A stretch of 64,000 bases of DNA from an uncultured Mucispirillum sp. (GCA_944325215.1 CALUZC010000002.1:62001-126000); one strand, 5' to 3'. Counted from the stretch's first letter, positions 8,667 to 17,469 are shown. A program made the numbers and translations. Notes: generated by a model from the letters alone, not told the origin.

Positions 8667-9402
8667 AATCATATGCTCCAAGTATATTTGGTATATCATA
8701 ATTAATTAATCTATTATAAGCTATATCAAAATATTTCTCATCCTTTTCTATACCTATAAATTTCCTATTCAAGGTTAGTGCTGCATCACCTGTACTCCCA
8801 CTGCCCATGAAAGGATCTAATATTATTTGATTTTCATCTGTATGAATTGAAATTAACTTTTTCATTAAATTTAAACTTTTTTGAGTCGGATGACCTAGCT
8901 TCTCTTTACCACTTACAAGTGGAGTCTCAAATTTTGAACGTAGATAAGAAACACCATATGGTTTATTAAAAACCCATTTTGCATTTTTTTTAACTGCCCA
9001 AATAGCAAACTCCATATCTTGGACATATCTTCTATTTATATTTCTAGGCATTGGATTAGTTTTTTGCCATACAATTATATCTTTTACTTCCATATTTACT
9101 CCATCCATCTCAAGAATATCTACAATATAACTAATAAATCTATATGAACAAAAAATAATCATAGAACCATTCTTACTTAATATTTTACTGTATTGTGGTA
9201 TCCATTGAAAAAGATCAAATGTGCCATTATCCCACAAACCAAAATCAATTCCATATCTAGGTTTATTCATTGTATGAAAATTATTTTTTTTTGAAATATT
9301 ATATGGTGGGTCAGTAATAATATGATCAACTTTTACACCATTATTTATAAAATCAAATATTTTATCATAAGCATCTGCATTATAAAGAGTTATACTATCC
9401 AT
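8653..9402 (-). CDS. Beta-class DNA amino-methyltransferase (N6-adenine or N4-cytosine)
   Basis: Modification enzyme of the restriction island. The catalytic motif IV, DPPY (31-34), comes first and the SAM-binding motif I, DPFMGSGST (196-204), comes last, with HPTQKS (171-176) just before it; this order defines the beta class. The region between (about 40-165) should hold the target recognition domain. DPPY is more typical of adenine-N6 enzymes than SPPY, so m6A is the likelier product. At 249 residues it is a compact, complete enzyme. It overlaps the cytosine methyltransferase gene by eight bases. Two different methyltransferases in one system usually mean an asymmetric recognition site with each strand modified differently. 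Confidence 0.88.
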   Translation of the reverse strand: MDSITLYNADAYDKIFDFINNGVKVDHIITDPPYNISKKNNFHTMNKPRYGIDFGLWDNGTFDLFQWIPQYSKILSKNGSMIIFCSYRFISYIVDILEMDGVNMEVKDIIVWQKTNPMPRNINRRYVQDMEFAIWAVKKNAKWVFNKPYGVSYLRSKFETPLVSGKEKLGHPTQKSLNLMKKLISIHTDENQIILDPFMGSGSTGDAALTLNRKFIGIEKDEKYFDIAYNRLINYDIPNILGAYDYDNR

Positions 9403-10480
9403 TATTAATCTCCTTCCTTATATATTCAGCAATTGCTTTTGCTAATAATGGTGGAACAGCATTTCCAATTTGCTTACATATAGATGTTTTATTACCATAA
9501 AATATAAAATTATCAGGAAAACTTTGTAATCTAGCTGCTTCGCGAGGGGTAATTGATCTATTAAGAAATGGATGTATATTCCTACCATTTGACGGTGTAT
9601 CAAATCGTGTATCTATTGTAGGGCTAGGTTTGTCCCACATTAGACGAGACCATGTTGTACTAAACTGTTGTCTACCGTGTAACTCTTTAGGTAATGAGCT
9701 CTTATCCCCTTCTGGTGGAATCATATTCATTTTTTCTATAGCAAATTTAGAATGATTTGTTGCTCTATGATTATATAAATTACTAGAATGAGTTCGCATT
9801 AACCTTTGATAATCACTTGATGTATCAGTTAAATATGTCATAACTTCCGCACCCTCGCCAGAATTTAAGTATGATAAATCAAAAATAGCATCTCTTACTG
9901 TAACAAAAGTATTTAAATCTTTAGAAATGTTATTAATTTTAAGCGACAAATCACCTTTTATACCTATGATTATTGCCCTTTCTCTATTTTGTGGAACTCC
10001 AAAATTTACTGAATTTAATATGCCATATGTAACATTATATCCCAATGATACAAAATTCTCATAAATCTGTTTTATAAAAAAACCATTAGATGAAGAAATC
10101 ATATTTTTTACATTTTCAATTACAAATATCTTTGGCTGAACTGTTTTAACTATTGCCATATATTCTAAAAACAAATAATTTCGTTTATCATGCATACCCA
10201 AATTTTTGCCTTTTAGACTAAAACCTTGACATGGTGGACCACCTATTATCATATTAACATTTTTGTTAATTGCCTCTTGAATTATTAACTTTTTTGTATC
10301 ATAATCAGATATATTACCACAAATACACTTAGTCTTTTTAAAATTATTTTGAAATGTATTAATAGCACTTCTATCAAAATCCACAGCTAATACCGTTGAA
10401 AAACCATCAACCATATCAAATCCTAAGGAAAAACCACCAGCACCACTAAATAAATCTAATATTCTAAACTTATTACTCAA
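9395..10480 (-). CDS. DNA (cytosine-5)-methyltransferase
   Basis: C5-cytosine methyltransferase with the standard motif order: LDLFSGAGGF (8-17) binds SAM, GGPPCQGFS (80-88) carries the catalytic Cys84, ENV (122-124), QNRERA (164-169), a recognition segment around 240-300, and the C-terminal QIGNAVPP motif. All catalytic residues are intact. At 361 residues it is typical. The start is TTG at 10480 with GAGG eight bases upstream. It is the first gene of the five-gene restriction island and is preceded by a promoter-like sequence. It protects host DNA from the McrBC-like nuclease encoded downstream. Target sequence unknown. Confidence 0.92.
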   Translation of the reverse strand: MSNKFRILDLFSGAGGFSLGFDMVDGFSTVLAVDFDRSAINTFQNNFKKTKCICGNISDYDTKKLIIQEAINKNVNMIIGGPPCQGFSLKGKNLGMHDKRNYLFLEYMAIVKTVQPKIFVIENVKNMISSSNGFFIKQIYENFVSLGYNVTYGILNSVNFGVPQNRERAIIIGIKGDLSLKINNISKDLNTFVTVRDAIFDLSYLNSGEGAEVMTYLTDTSSDYQRLMRTHSSNLYNHRATNHSKFAIEKMNMIPPEGDKSSLPKELHGRQQFSTTWSRLMWDKPSPTIDTRFDTPSNGRNIHPFLNRSITPREAARLQSFPDNFIFYGNKTSICKQIGNAVPPLLAKAIAEYIRKEINNG

Positions 10481-10508
10481 TTTATTTGCCTCTTTTATGT
10501 ATATACAA

Positions 10509-10536
10509 ATTATATCAAAACTTTCTTTTTTGCAAT
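10509..10536 (-). promoter_or_regulatory. Candidate promoter of the restriction-modification operon
   Basis: On the minus strand ATTGCA at 10536-10531 and a perfect TATAAT at 10514-10509 are 16 bases apart, ending 28 bases upstream of the methyltransferase TTG start. It faces away from the dprA promoter on the other strand. No operator or control-protein box was evident. Confidence 0.5.
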
Positions 10537-10583
10537 ATTATTTTAAAACATATATTATTGTATTCAAATACCTTCAATTTTAT

Positions 10584-10611
10584 TTGACATTTTATAATCT
10601 TTTATTATATT
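10584..10611 (+). promoter_or_regulatory. Candidate promoter of dprA-topA-trmFO-xerC
   Basis: A perfect TTGACA (10584-10589) is followed after 16 bases by TATATT (10606-10611). It lies about 30 bases before the proposed dprA start and its Shine-Dalgarno sequence. No other promoter is needed for the downstream genes, which are closely packed. Confidence 0.5.
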
Positions 10612-10642
10612 CTTTTTTTAATACATTATAGGGGAGCTTACT

Positions 10643-11737
10643 ATTAATACGATATATGAATATTTAGCTTTAAAACACATTAAAGGTTTAAGTGATGTGG
10701 TAATACAGGCTATTATGGATAAACGTGGCACTATTTCTGGTATATTTAATGAAAGGGCTGATTTTTTCTATGGCTTAAATATCCAAAGTAATATTGCTGA
10801 AAGGATATATAATAAAGCCTTTAATGAGCAGGCAGTAGAAAGTATTATTTCTCGCACTGAAAAAGAAAATATAGAAATTATCACATTAGAAGATGAAAGA
10901 TATCCAGCACTTTTAAAAGAAATATATGCGCCCCCTGCTTTGCTTTTTGTAAAAGGCAATGTGGAATGCTTAAATAATGTATCAGTTGGTATAGTAGGTT
11001 CTAGAAACTGTTCATCTCAAGCAGAAAAATTTACATATAAACTATCAAAAGAATTAGCAGAAGTGGGTATTACCATTGTAAGTGGTTTTGCCTACGGTAT
11101 AGATATAGCTTCTCATCTTGGAGCAATTGAAAAAGGTGCTACAGCCTGCGTACTTGGCAGTGGTCTTTTTCAGATATATCCCCAAAATCATATAAAATAT
11201 GTAGATAAGATAATTAATATGGGTGGCTGTTTAATAAGTGAATTTATGCCAGATGAAAAGCCACTGCCTAATAATTTTCCTAGAAGAAATAGGATAATAT
11301 CTGGTCTTTCAAAAGTAATAGCAGTTATTGAAGCAAGTAAACGAAGTGGCTCGCTTATTACATGCCGTTTTGCTCTAGAACAAAATAGAGAGATTTTTGC
11401 AGTGCCTGCATTTCCTGCTGGGAAAAACAGTGCCACAAACTCACTTTTAAGAGATGGTGCAAAATTTTTAGAAACATCTCTTGACATAATAAGCGAATTA
11501 CAATATGACTTAAAAATTGAGCTTAATGAAGATGAAAATAATAATGATAGTATTATTATTGAAGATAAACAGTGTAAAGAAATATATGACATATTAAATA
11601 TTGAGCCATTATCCCTTAATGGAATATGTATGAAACTAAATATTGATGTAGTTACTGCAATGAGTTCTTTAGCATCTTTAGAGTTAGATGGAATAATAGA
11701 AAAATCTGTTGATGATAAGTATGTAATAATAAAATAA
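10643..11737 (+). CDS. dprA: DNA-processing protein DprA, probable ATT start
   Basis: DprA binds incoming single-stranded DNA in the cytoplasm and loads RecA during natural transformation. The Rossmann core shows GIVGSRNCS, SGFAYGIDIASH, a LGSGL segment, FPRRNRIISGLS and SGSLITC; a winged-helix-like tail follows. The first canonical start is GTG at 10697, but it has no ribosome site and removes part of the N-terminal helical domain: the frame upstream encodes YEYLALKHIKGLSD, which matches the conserved DprA N-terminus. The only good Shine-Dalgarno, GGGGAG (10631-10636), sits six bases before ATT at 10643. The frame has no ATG, GTG or TTG between the stop at 10619 and 10697. I therefore propose ATT initiation, giving 364 residues. 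Confidence 0.9.
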   Translation: MNTIYEYLALKHIKGLSDVVIQAIMDKRGTISGIFNERADFFYGLNIQSNIAERIYNKAFNEQAVESIISRTEKENIEIITLEDERYPALLKEIYAPPALLFVKGNVECLNNVSVGIVGSRNCSSQAEKFTYKLSKELAEVGITIVSGFAYGIDIASHLGAIEKGATACVLGSGLFQIYPQNHIKYVDKIINMGGCLISEFMPDEKPLPNNFPRRNRIISGLSKVIAVIEASKRSGSLITCRFALEQNREIFAVPAFPAGKNSATNSLLRDGAKFLETSLDIISELQYDLKIELNEDENNNDSIIIEDKQCKEIYDILNIEPLSLNGICMKLNIDVVTAMSSLASLELDGIIEKSVDDKYVIIK

Positions 11738-11755
11738 TTTATAGATGGTAGTCAT

Positions 11756-14095
11756 ATGAATTTGGTAATTGTGGAATCGCCTGCTAAGGCAAAAACTATT
11801 GAAAAGTATCTTGGTTCAGATTACAAAGTAATAGCCAGTGTTGGCCATATTATTGACCTGCCACCTAATGAATTAGGTGTAGATGTTGATAATAACTTTG
11901 AACCTAAATACATTGTTATAGAGGGAAAAGAAAAAGTTATTTCTTCCCTTAAAAGTAATGCTAAAAAAGCAGATGCTGTATACCTTGCCCCTGACCCTGA
12001 TAGAGAGGGGGAAGCTATTGCATGGCATATTGCAAGCCAAATAGATAAAAATAAACCTGTAAAACGTGTGCTTTTTAATGAGATTACTAAAAAAGGTATA
12101 TTAGACGGTATTAATAACCCAGGTGATATTAATATAAATAGAGTAAATGCTCAACAGTCAAGAAGGATACTAGATAGGCTTGTTGGCTATCTTGTAAGCC
12201 CGCTTTTATGGAAACCATTAAGGTATGGTTTATCTGCCGGGCGTGTGCAGTCTGTTGCACTAAGGTTAATATGTGAACGAGAAGAAGAAATTGAAAAATT
12301 TGTCCCTGTGGAGTCTTGGAGCATTAATGCAGACTTTTTAATACAAGGGGATAAAAAGGAAGAAAAAGGCACATTAAAAGCTAAGCTTGATAAAATAAGC
12401 GGCAAAAAAGCAGAGATTAAAACAGAAGCTGAAGCAAATAAAATATTAGAAAGTATGCCGAAAGATTTTAAAGTAAGCGATGTGGAAGAAAAGGCAGTAA
12501 AACAGTCCCCTGCTGAGCCTTTTATTACTTCACGTATGCAGCAGGAAGCTATTAGAAAGCTTGGCTTTACTTCTAAAAAAACAATGTCTGTTGCCCAAAG
12601 CCTTTATGAAGGTGTGGAGCTTGCTGAAGGCCCTGTTGGGTTAATTACATATATGAGAACAGACTCTACAAGAATAAGCCCTGAAGCAGTTGATGAGGCT
12701 AAAAACTATATTACTAAAACTTTTGGAGAAGAATATACTTCTAAAAATAAGAAAGTAAGCAAAAAAAATAATAATGTGCAGGACGCTCACGAGGCTATAC
12801 GCCCTACTTCTGTATTAAGGACACCTGAATCTATAAAAAAATATTTATCTGCTGATCAGTATAAGCTTTATAAACTTATATGGGAGCGATTTGTATCAAG
12901 CCAAATGAGTGAGGCAATATACAACCAAACTGTTGTGCGTCTTACAGGTGATAAATATGAATTTAAAGCAACTGCCAGAGTGCTTGCTTTTGCTGGCTTT
13001 ACAAAACTTTACCTTGAAAGTAAAGAAGAAGATGTAAAAAATGATGAAGATGATGAAACTACAATCTCTTTCAAAATTGCAAAAGAAACACCAGCTTTAA
13101 GAGATAAAACAGAAAAGAAACAGCATTTTACCCAAAGCCCACCAAGATATACGGAAGCAACTTTAGTAAAAACACTAGAACAGCAGGGAATAGGCAGACC
13201 TTCCACATACGCTGCTATTATCTCTACAATTGTAGATAGAAAATATACAGAATTAATAGAAAAGAAATTTCACCCAACTGAGCTTGGAAGGATAGTAAAT
13301 AAAATATTAATAGAAAATTTCCCAAAAATATTTGAAGTGAAATTTACTGCTAATATGGAAAAAGAGTTAGACCAAATAGAAGACGGCAGCCAAAACTGGC
13401 ATAATGTTTTATCATCATTTTATAAAAGTTTTGATAAAGAGTTAAAGTCAGCAACTGACGGCAAAATATCTGCCAATTTAGAAACCAATAAAAAATGCCC
13501 AATATGTAACAGTGATTTAGTTATAAAAATGGGTAAAAACGGTGCTTTTGTTGCCTGCACTAAATATCCAGAGTGTAAGTTTACTTCCAACTTTAAAAGA
13601 AATGAAAAAGGGGAAATAGAATTAGTAGAAGATAAGCAGTTTGAAGGCTCTGGGTTAATATGTGAAAAATGCGGGGCAGAACTGGTTTATAAAAAAACCA
13701 GGTTTGGTGAAGTAATCGCATGCCCTAATTATCCAGAATGTAAAAATATTAAAAACTTTTTAAGGTATCCTGATGGTTCTGTAAAAATATTAGAACAGGG
13801 TGAAAAACTTGATGTAAAATGCCCAGAATGTTCTAAAGATATGGTTTTAAAATCTGGTAAGAATGGTATATTTGCAGCCTGCTCTGGATATCCTGAATGT
13901 AAATTTACTGCTAATATTGAAATGAAAGAAGATGGCAAAATAGGTATAAAGGCAGCACCAAGTAACGAAAGTAATGAAGTTTGTGAAAAATGTGGGAAGC
14001 CTATGGTTATAAAAAGAGGCTTTAGGGGAGCATTTTTAGCATGTTCTGGTTACCCTGACTGCAAAAATACAAAACCTTTAAAGAAGAAAGATTAG
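11756..14095 (+). CDS. topA: DNA topoisomerase I
   Basis: Type IA topoisomerase that relaxes negative supercoils by passing strands through a tyrosine-linked nick. The Toprim domain begins at residue 1 (VIVESPAKAKTI) and holds DPDREGEA (80-87). The active-site Tyr299 lies in ITYMRTDST. From about residue 580 four C4 zinc ribbons follow one another (CPIC, CEKC, CPEC and CEKC at their starts), a generous set for a 779-residue protein. The ATG lies 18 bases after dprA, and trmFO begins nine bases downstream, so the three genes form one transcript. Confidence 0.97.
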   Translation: MNLVIVESPAKAKTIEKYLGSDYKVIASVGHIIDLPPNELGVDVDNNFEPKYIVIEGKEKVISSLKSNAKKADAVYLAPDPDREGEAIAWHIASQIDKNKPVKRVLFNEITKKGILDGINNPGDININRVNAQQSRRILDRLVGYLVSPLLWKPLRYGLSAGRVQSVALRLICEREEEIEKFVPVESWSINADFLIQGDKKEEKGTLKAKLDKISGKKAEIKTEAEANKILESMPKDFKVSDVEEKAVKQSPAEPFITSRMQQEAIRKLGFTSKKTMSVAQSLYEGVELAEGPVGLITYMRTDSTRISPEAVDEAKNYITKTFGEEYTSKNKKVSKKNNNVQDAHEAIRPTSVLRTPESIKKYLSADQYKLYKLIWERFVSSQMSEAIYNQTVVRLTGDKYEFKATARVLAFAGFTKLYLESKEEDVKNDEDDETTISFKIAKETPALRDKTEKKQHFTQSPPRYTEATLVKTLEQQGIGRPSTYAAIISTIVDRKYTELIEKKFHPTELGRIVNKILIENFPKIFEVKFTANMEKELDQIEDGSQNWHNVLSSFYKSFDKELKSATDGKISANLETNKKCPICNSDLVIKMGKNGAFVACTKYPECKFTSNFKRNEKGEIELVEDKQFEGSGLICEKCGAELVYKKTRFGEVIACPNYPECKNIKNFLRYPDGSVKILEQGEKLDVKCPECSKDMVLKSGKNGIFAACSGYPECKFTANIEMKEDGKIGIKAAPSNESNEVCEKCGKPMVIKRGFRGAFLACSGYPDCKNTKPLKKKD

Positions 14096-14104
14096 GGTAA
14101 GTTT

Positions 14105-15439
14105 GTGGCAGAATATGATGTTATAATTGCAGGGGCTGGCTTGGCAGGCAGTGAAGCAGCTTATCAGCTTGCAAGTCATGGTTATAAAGTTAAGCTAATA
14201 GAAATGAGACCTGATAAAACTACTCCAGCACACGAAAGTGATAAGTTTGGAGAGCTTGTTTGTTCCAATAGTTTAAAGTCTATTGATAGCACAACTTCCA
14301 GTGGGCTTTTAAAAAAAGAACTTTCCTTATATGGCTCATTTTTAATTGATACTGCTTATAAATGCAGTGTGCCTGCAGGTAATGCGTTAGCAGTTGATAG
14401 GATATCTTTTTCCAATATAATAACCGATACTTTAAAAAACCATAAAAATATAGATGTGGAATGCTTAGAATTAAAAGAAATGCCACTTGATACTGATACT
14501 CCCTTTTTAATAGCAACAGGTCCTTTAACAAGTGATGATTTAGCTTCAGATATTAAAGAAAAACTAGGGGGAGCATTATATTTTGCTGATGCCATAAGCC
14601 CTATAATAGATGCAGAAAGTATTGATATGGATAAGGGCTATTTTTTAGGCAGATATAATAAAGGCGGCGATGATTATTTTAATATCCCTTTAACAGAAGA
14701 AGAATATAATACTTTTTATGATGATATAATGAATGCACCAAAAACAGCATTTCATGATTTTGAAGATATTGCATATTTTGAAGGGTGTATGCCTATAGAA
14801 GTAATGGCAGAGCGTGGAAGAAATACTCTAGCTTTTGGACCTATGAAACCTGTTGGTTTAATTGACCCAAAAACAAATAAAACTCCATATGCTGTAATAC
14901 AGCTACGAAAAGAAAATAAAGATGCTACAGCATTTAATATTGTGGGCTTCCAAACTAAAATGACAATAGGAGCACAAAAAGAAGTATTTAGAAAAATACC
15001 TGCTTTAAGGACGGCAGAATTTTTACGCTTTGGCTCAGTTCATAGAAATACATATATTGTAGGTCCAAAACATCTTACAAGGTATTTTAATTTTAAAAGT
15101 AATAAGAACTTATTTATTGCAGGTCAAATTACAGGGCTTGAAGGGTATGTGGAATCTATTGCAGGTGGCTTAATTGCTGCACTGCAAATATCAAGATTAA
15201 TTGAAAATAAACCCTTTTATGAACTTCCTAAAAATACAGCTTTAGGCTGCCTTTCTGATTATATTTCAGGAATTTCAGAATTTTCTAATGGTAAAAAATA
15301 CAGCCCATCAAATTTTCATTTGGGTATGCTTGCCCCACTTGAAAAAAAGATAAAAGATAAAAAACTTAAAAAACAAATGCAGGTAGATATTGCATATAAT
15401 ATGGCAAAAGATTTTTATGAAGGGCATGTATGGAAATAG
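14105..15439 (+). CDS. trmFO: Folate-dependent tRNA (uracil-5)-methyltransferase TrmFO
   Basis: TrmFO makes the m5U54 of the tRNA T-loop using methylenetetrahydrofolate and FAD. The N-terminal dinucleotide fold reads VIIAGAGLAGSEAA (5-18), followed by IEMRP and the CSNSLKS segment that carries a conserved cysteine. ITGLEGYVESIAGG near 340-355 is the C-terminal FAD signature. Length, 444 residues, is standard. The start is GTG, nine bases past topA, and the 3' end overlaps xerC by ten bases. The topA-trmFO-xerC order is common in other bacterial phyla as well. Confidence 0.95.
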   Translation: MAEYDVIIAGAGLAGSEAAYQLASHGYKVKLIEMRPDKTTPAHESDKFGELVCSNSLKSIDSTTSSGLLKKELSLYGSFLIDTAYKCSVPAGNALAVDRISFSNIITDTLKNHKNIDVECLELKEMPLDTDTPFLIATGPLTSDDLASDIKEKLGGALYFADAISPIIDAESIDMDKGYFLGRYNKGGDDYFNIPLTEEEYNTFYDDIMNAPKTAFHDFEDIAYFEGCMPIEVMAERGRNTLAFGPMKPVGLIDPKTNKTPYAVIQLRKENKDATAFNIVGFQTKMTIGAQKEVFRKIPALRTAEFLRFGSVHRNTYIVGPKHLTRYFNFKSNKNLFIAGQITGLEGYVESIAGGLIAALQISRLIENKPFYELPKNTALGCLSDYISGISEFSNGKKYSPSNFHLGMLAPLEKKIKDKKLKKQMQVDIAYNMAKDFYEGHVWK

Positions 15440-16344
15440 ATAATGCAGTAGAAGAATTTATTAATTTTATAAGGGTAGAAAGGCAGTATAGCACACAAAC
15501 TATTACAGCTTATGCAAAAGATTTAAGCGAACTTGCTATTTATATTGATAATCAAAAACTGGAAAATAATATAAAAGCAGTAGATTTCTATGTGCTGCGT
15601 GGTTTTATTACTACTTTATATGATAAAGAACTTTCCAAATCCAGCATTGAAAGGAAAATATCTACTTTAAAATCATTTTTCAAGTTTCTATACAGGCGTG
15701 GTATAATTGAAGATAACCCTGCTAGAATGTTAAAATTTCCTAAAAAAGAAAAATATCTGCCAAATGTATTTAATGTAGATGATATTTTTACACTTTTAGA
15801 CCTGCCAGATAAATCTACCCCTATGGGTATGCGGGACGCTTTAATATTGGAGCTATTATACGGCACTGGTGTTCGTGTATCTGAACTTGTGGGGCTTGAT
15901 AGAAGCATGGTAGATTTACAGGGCATGAGAATATTAGTGCTTGGTAAAGGTAAAAAAGAACGTATTGTGCCACTTGCCCCTGAAATAGTATCATTAATTA
16001 AAGATTATTATAAGGTAATGTATGATATAGTAAGTGAAGGTAGAATGGTGGAAAGCGATGCTTTAATAATAAACAGGCTTGGCAGCCGTATGACAGACAG
16101 GACTATTCGCCGAGTAGTAGAAGCATACCTTAAAAAAGCAGGGCTTCCCCTTGATTATTCACCCCACTCTTTTAGGCATACATTTGCCACCCATTTATTA
16201 GAAGGTGGAGCAGACCTTCGCTCTATACAGGAGCTTTTAGGCCATGAATCCCTTGCTACAACTCAAAAATATACCCATTCTGATTTAGCCTCACTTTTAA
16301 AAGTTTATGATGATACTCACCCTATGGCTAAAAAAAATAAATAA
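15430..16344 (+). CDS. xerC: Tyrosine recombinase XerC/XerD
   Basis: Site-specific recombinase that resolves chromosome dimers at dif. The N-terminal SAM-like domain (1-105) is followed by the catalytic domain with Arg149 (GTGVRVSEL), Lys175 (GKGKKER), His246 and Arg249 (HSFRHTF), His272 (LLGHES) and the nucleophile Tyr281 (QKYTH). All six catalytic residues are present. The 304-residue length is normal. XerC is preferred over XerD because of its place after topA and trmFO, but the two are hard to separate by sequence. There is no sign of phage or integron neighbours that would suggest an integrase. Confidence 0.9.
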   Translation: MEIDNAVEEFINFIRVERQYSTQTITAYAKDLSELAIYIDNQKLENNIKAVDFYVLRGFITTLYDKELSKSSIERKISTLKSFFKFLYRRGIIEDNPARMLKFPKKEKYLPNVFNVDDIFTLLDLPDKSTPMGMRDALILELLYGTGVRVSELVGLDRSMVDLQGMRILVLGKGKKERIVPLAPEIVSLIKDYYKVMYDIVSEGRMVESDALIINRLGSRMTDRTIRRVVEAYLKKAGLPLDYSPHSFRHTFATHLLEGGADLRSIQELLGHESLATTQKYTHSDLASLLKVYDDTHPMAKKNK

Positions 16345-16376
16345 AACAATAAAATTTCTCTTTTTTAAAAAAACAC

Positions 16377-16405
16377 TTGATATTCCCCCCCCCCTGTGAT
16401 ATAAT
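16377..16405 (+). promoter_or_regulatory. Promoter with a C10 tract in its spacer (probable phase-variable promoter)
   Basis: TTGATA (16377-16382) and a perfect TATAAT (16400-16405) are exactly 17 bases apart, the optimal spacing. Ten of those 17 bases (16385-16394) are consecutive C, a striking run in a genome this poor in GC. Gain or loss of one or two C by slippage would move the -35 and -10 apart or together and change transcription of the lipoprotein gene that starts at 16500. Confidence 0.85.
16385..16394. repeat. Homopolymeric C10 tract
   Basis: Ten consecutive C on the plus strand, located inside the promoter spacer. I noticed no other C or G run this long in the window. Such runs are mutable by slipped-strand mispairing. 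Confidence 0.95.
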
Positions 16406-16499
16406 GAAAAAGCATTTTAAATGGTGAAAAAAAATTAAATAAGTTTTTTAACTAGTATGCCATCTTTTGTCATGCCATTATAAAAAAAGGAGATATTTT

Positions 16500-17189
16500 A
16501 TGAATAAATCTTTAATATCAATCTTGTTAGTAGTATTTCTTGCAGTAATTTCAGGCTGTGCTGATACTGGCTCAGGCGGTGGAACTAGCTCAGGTGGTGG
16601 AACTAGCTCAGGTGGTGGAACTAGCTCAGGCGGTGGAACTAGCTCAGGTGTAGATGAAACAATTATTGAACTTACTAAAAGTAGTGATGAATATATGGAA
16701 CGCACTGAGCCTAAAGCTGTAACAATCACTAACCCTAGAAAAGATAAAGGGGAATACTATCCTATTTTAATAAGCACAGCTATGGGCTTAAATGGAGAAG
16801 TTGATTTATCTTATTTTGACTTTGGTATTGTTAAAGGTATTGCATATGAAACATTTTTCGGAAGCAGTAGTTCAAACAGCAATCTTGTTCTCAATGAAGC
16901 AGGAAGAGATATGTATGATTTAAATGGTGAAACAGCTTTAAAGGAAAATGGAAAAGGCACATATTATGTTTGGATTACTAGTGGGAATAGTATACCTAGC
17001 GAAGGAAAACTTGTAATTGCTTTTTTAACTAAAGAAGAAGCTAATAAATATATACCAAATAATGATAATATTGTTCTTTCGCCTGATGGTGAGACTATGA
17101 CATATAACCCAAAATTTCTTGATAATACAATAGTAGATGAATTAAATAAACTTGGTGCATTAAGACAGTATACATTTACTGTAAAATAA
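16500..17189 (+). CDS. Phase-variable repeat-containing lipoprotein of unknown function
   Basis: Predicted lipoprotein of 229 residues. AAGGAG lies seven bases before the ATG at 16500, which is preferred to a longer frame at 16467. The N-terminus is Lys followed by a hydrophobic stretch ending in VISGC, so lipidation is expected at Cys20. Then come four copies of GGGTSS-type sequence (about 24-50), a flexible spacer encoded by 18-bp DNA repeats. The remaining 180 residues are acidic and soluble with no motif I recognise. It has its own C-tract promoter and its own terminator, so it is a single-gene unit. On/off expression and a variable-length stalk suggest a surface antigen or host-contact protein; that is inference. 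Confidence 0.85.
   Translation: MNKSLISILLVVFLAVISGCADTGSGGGTSSGGGTSSGGGTSSGGGTSSGVDETIIELTKSSDEYMERTEPKAVTITNPRKDKGEYYPILISTAMGLNGEVDLSYFDFGIVKGIAYETFFGSSSSNSNLVLNEAGRDMYDLNGETALKENGKGTYYVWITSGNSIPSEGKLVIAFLTKEEANKYIPNNDNIVLSPDGETMTYNPKFLDNTIVDELNKLGALRQYTFTVK
16571..16650 (+). repeat. 18-bp tandem repeat, about 4.4 copies, within the lipoprotein gene
   Basis: Units begin at 16571, 16589, 16607 and 16625, with a partial unit to 16650; they differ only in a C/T at the seventh base. Each unit encodes six residues of a Gly-Thr-Ser stalk. The period is a multiple of three, so copy-number change alters protein length and not frame. Confidence 0.95.
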
Positions 17190-17211
17190 GTATTAATAAA
17201 TTTTATATCAC

Positions 17212-17239
17212 AGCCCACAATTATTTTGTGGGCTTTTTT
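17212..17239 (+). terminator. Rho-independent terminator of the lipoprotein gene
   Basis: A 9-bp perfect stem (17212-17220 with 17226-17234) around a 5-base loop is followed by a run of six T, 22 bases after the stop codon. Confidence 0.9.
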
Positions 17240-17434
17240 GCTTTATATTTTTACCATGTTATATATTATTAAATATTTCATCATATTACAAATATTTATC
17301 TATTATTAAATTATTCTGCAAATTATACATATATATAAATTATATCTAAAAAAAATTTTTATGATTAAATTACTTATATATCAATAAGTTATATTATTTA
17401 TAAAAAATTTTTTATATTTTTTTAAAATTTCTTG

Positions 17435-17463
17435 TTGACATTTATTATCAATAGTGATATTAA
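17435..17463 (+). promoter_or_regulatory. Promoter in front of a non-coding RNA candidate
   Basis: TTGACA (17435-17440) and TATTAA (17458-17463) are 17 bases apart. No open reading frame follows; instead a structured segment and a terminator do. Confidence 0.6.
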
Positions 17464-17469
17464 TAATCA

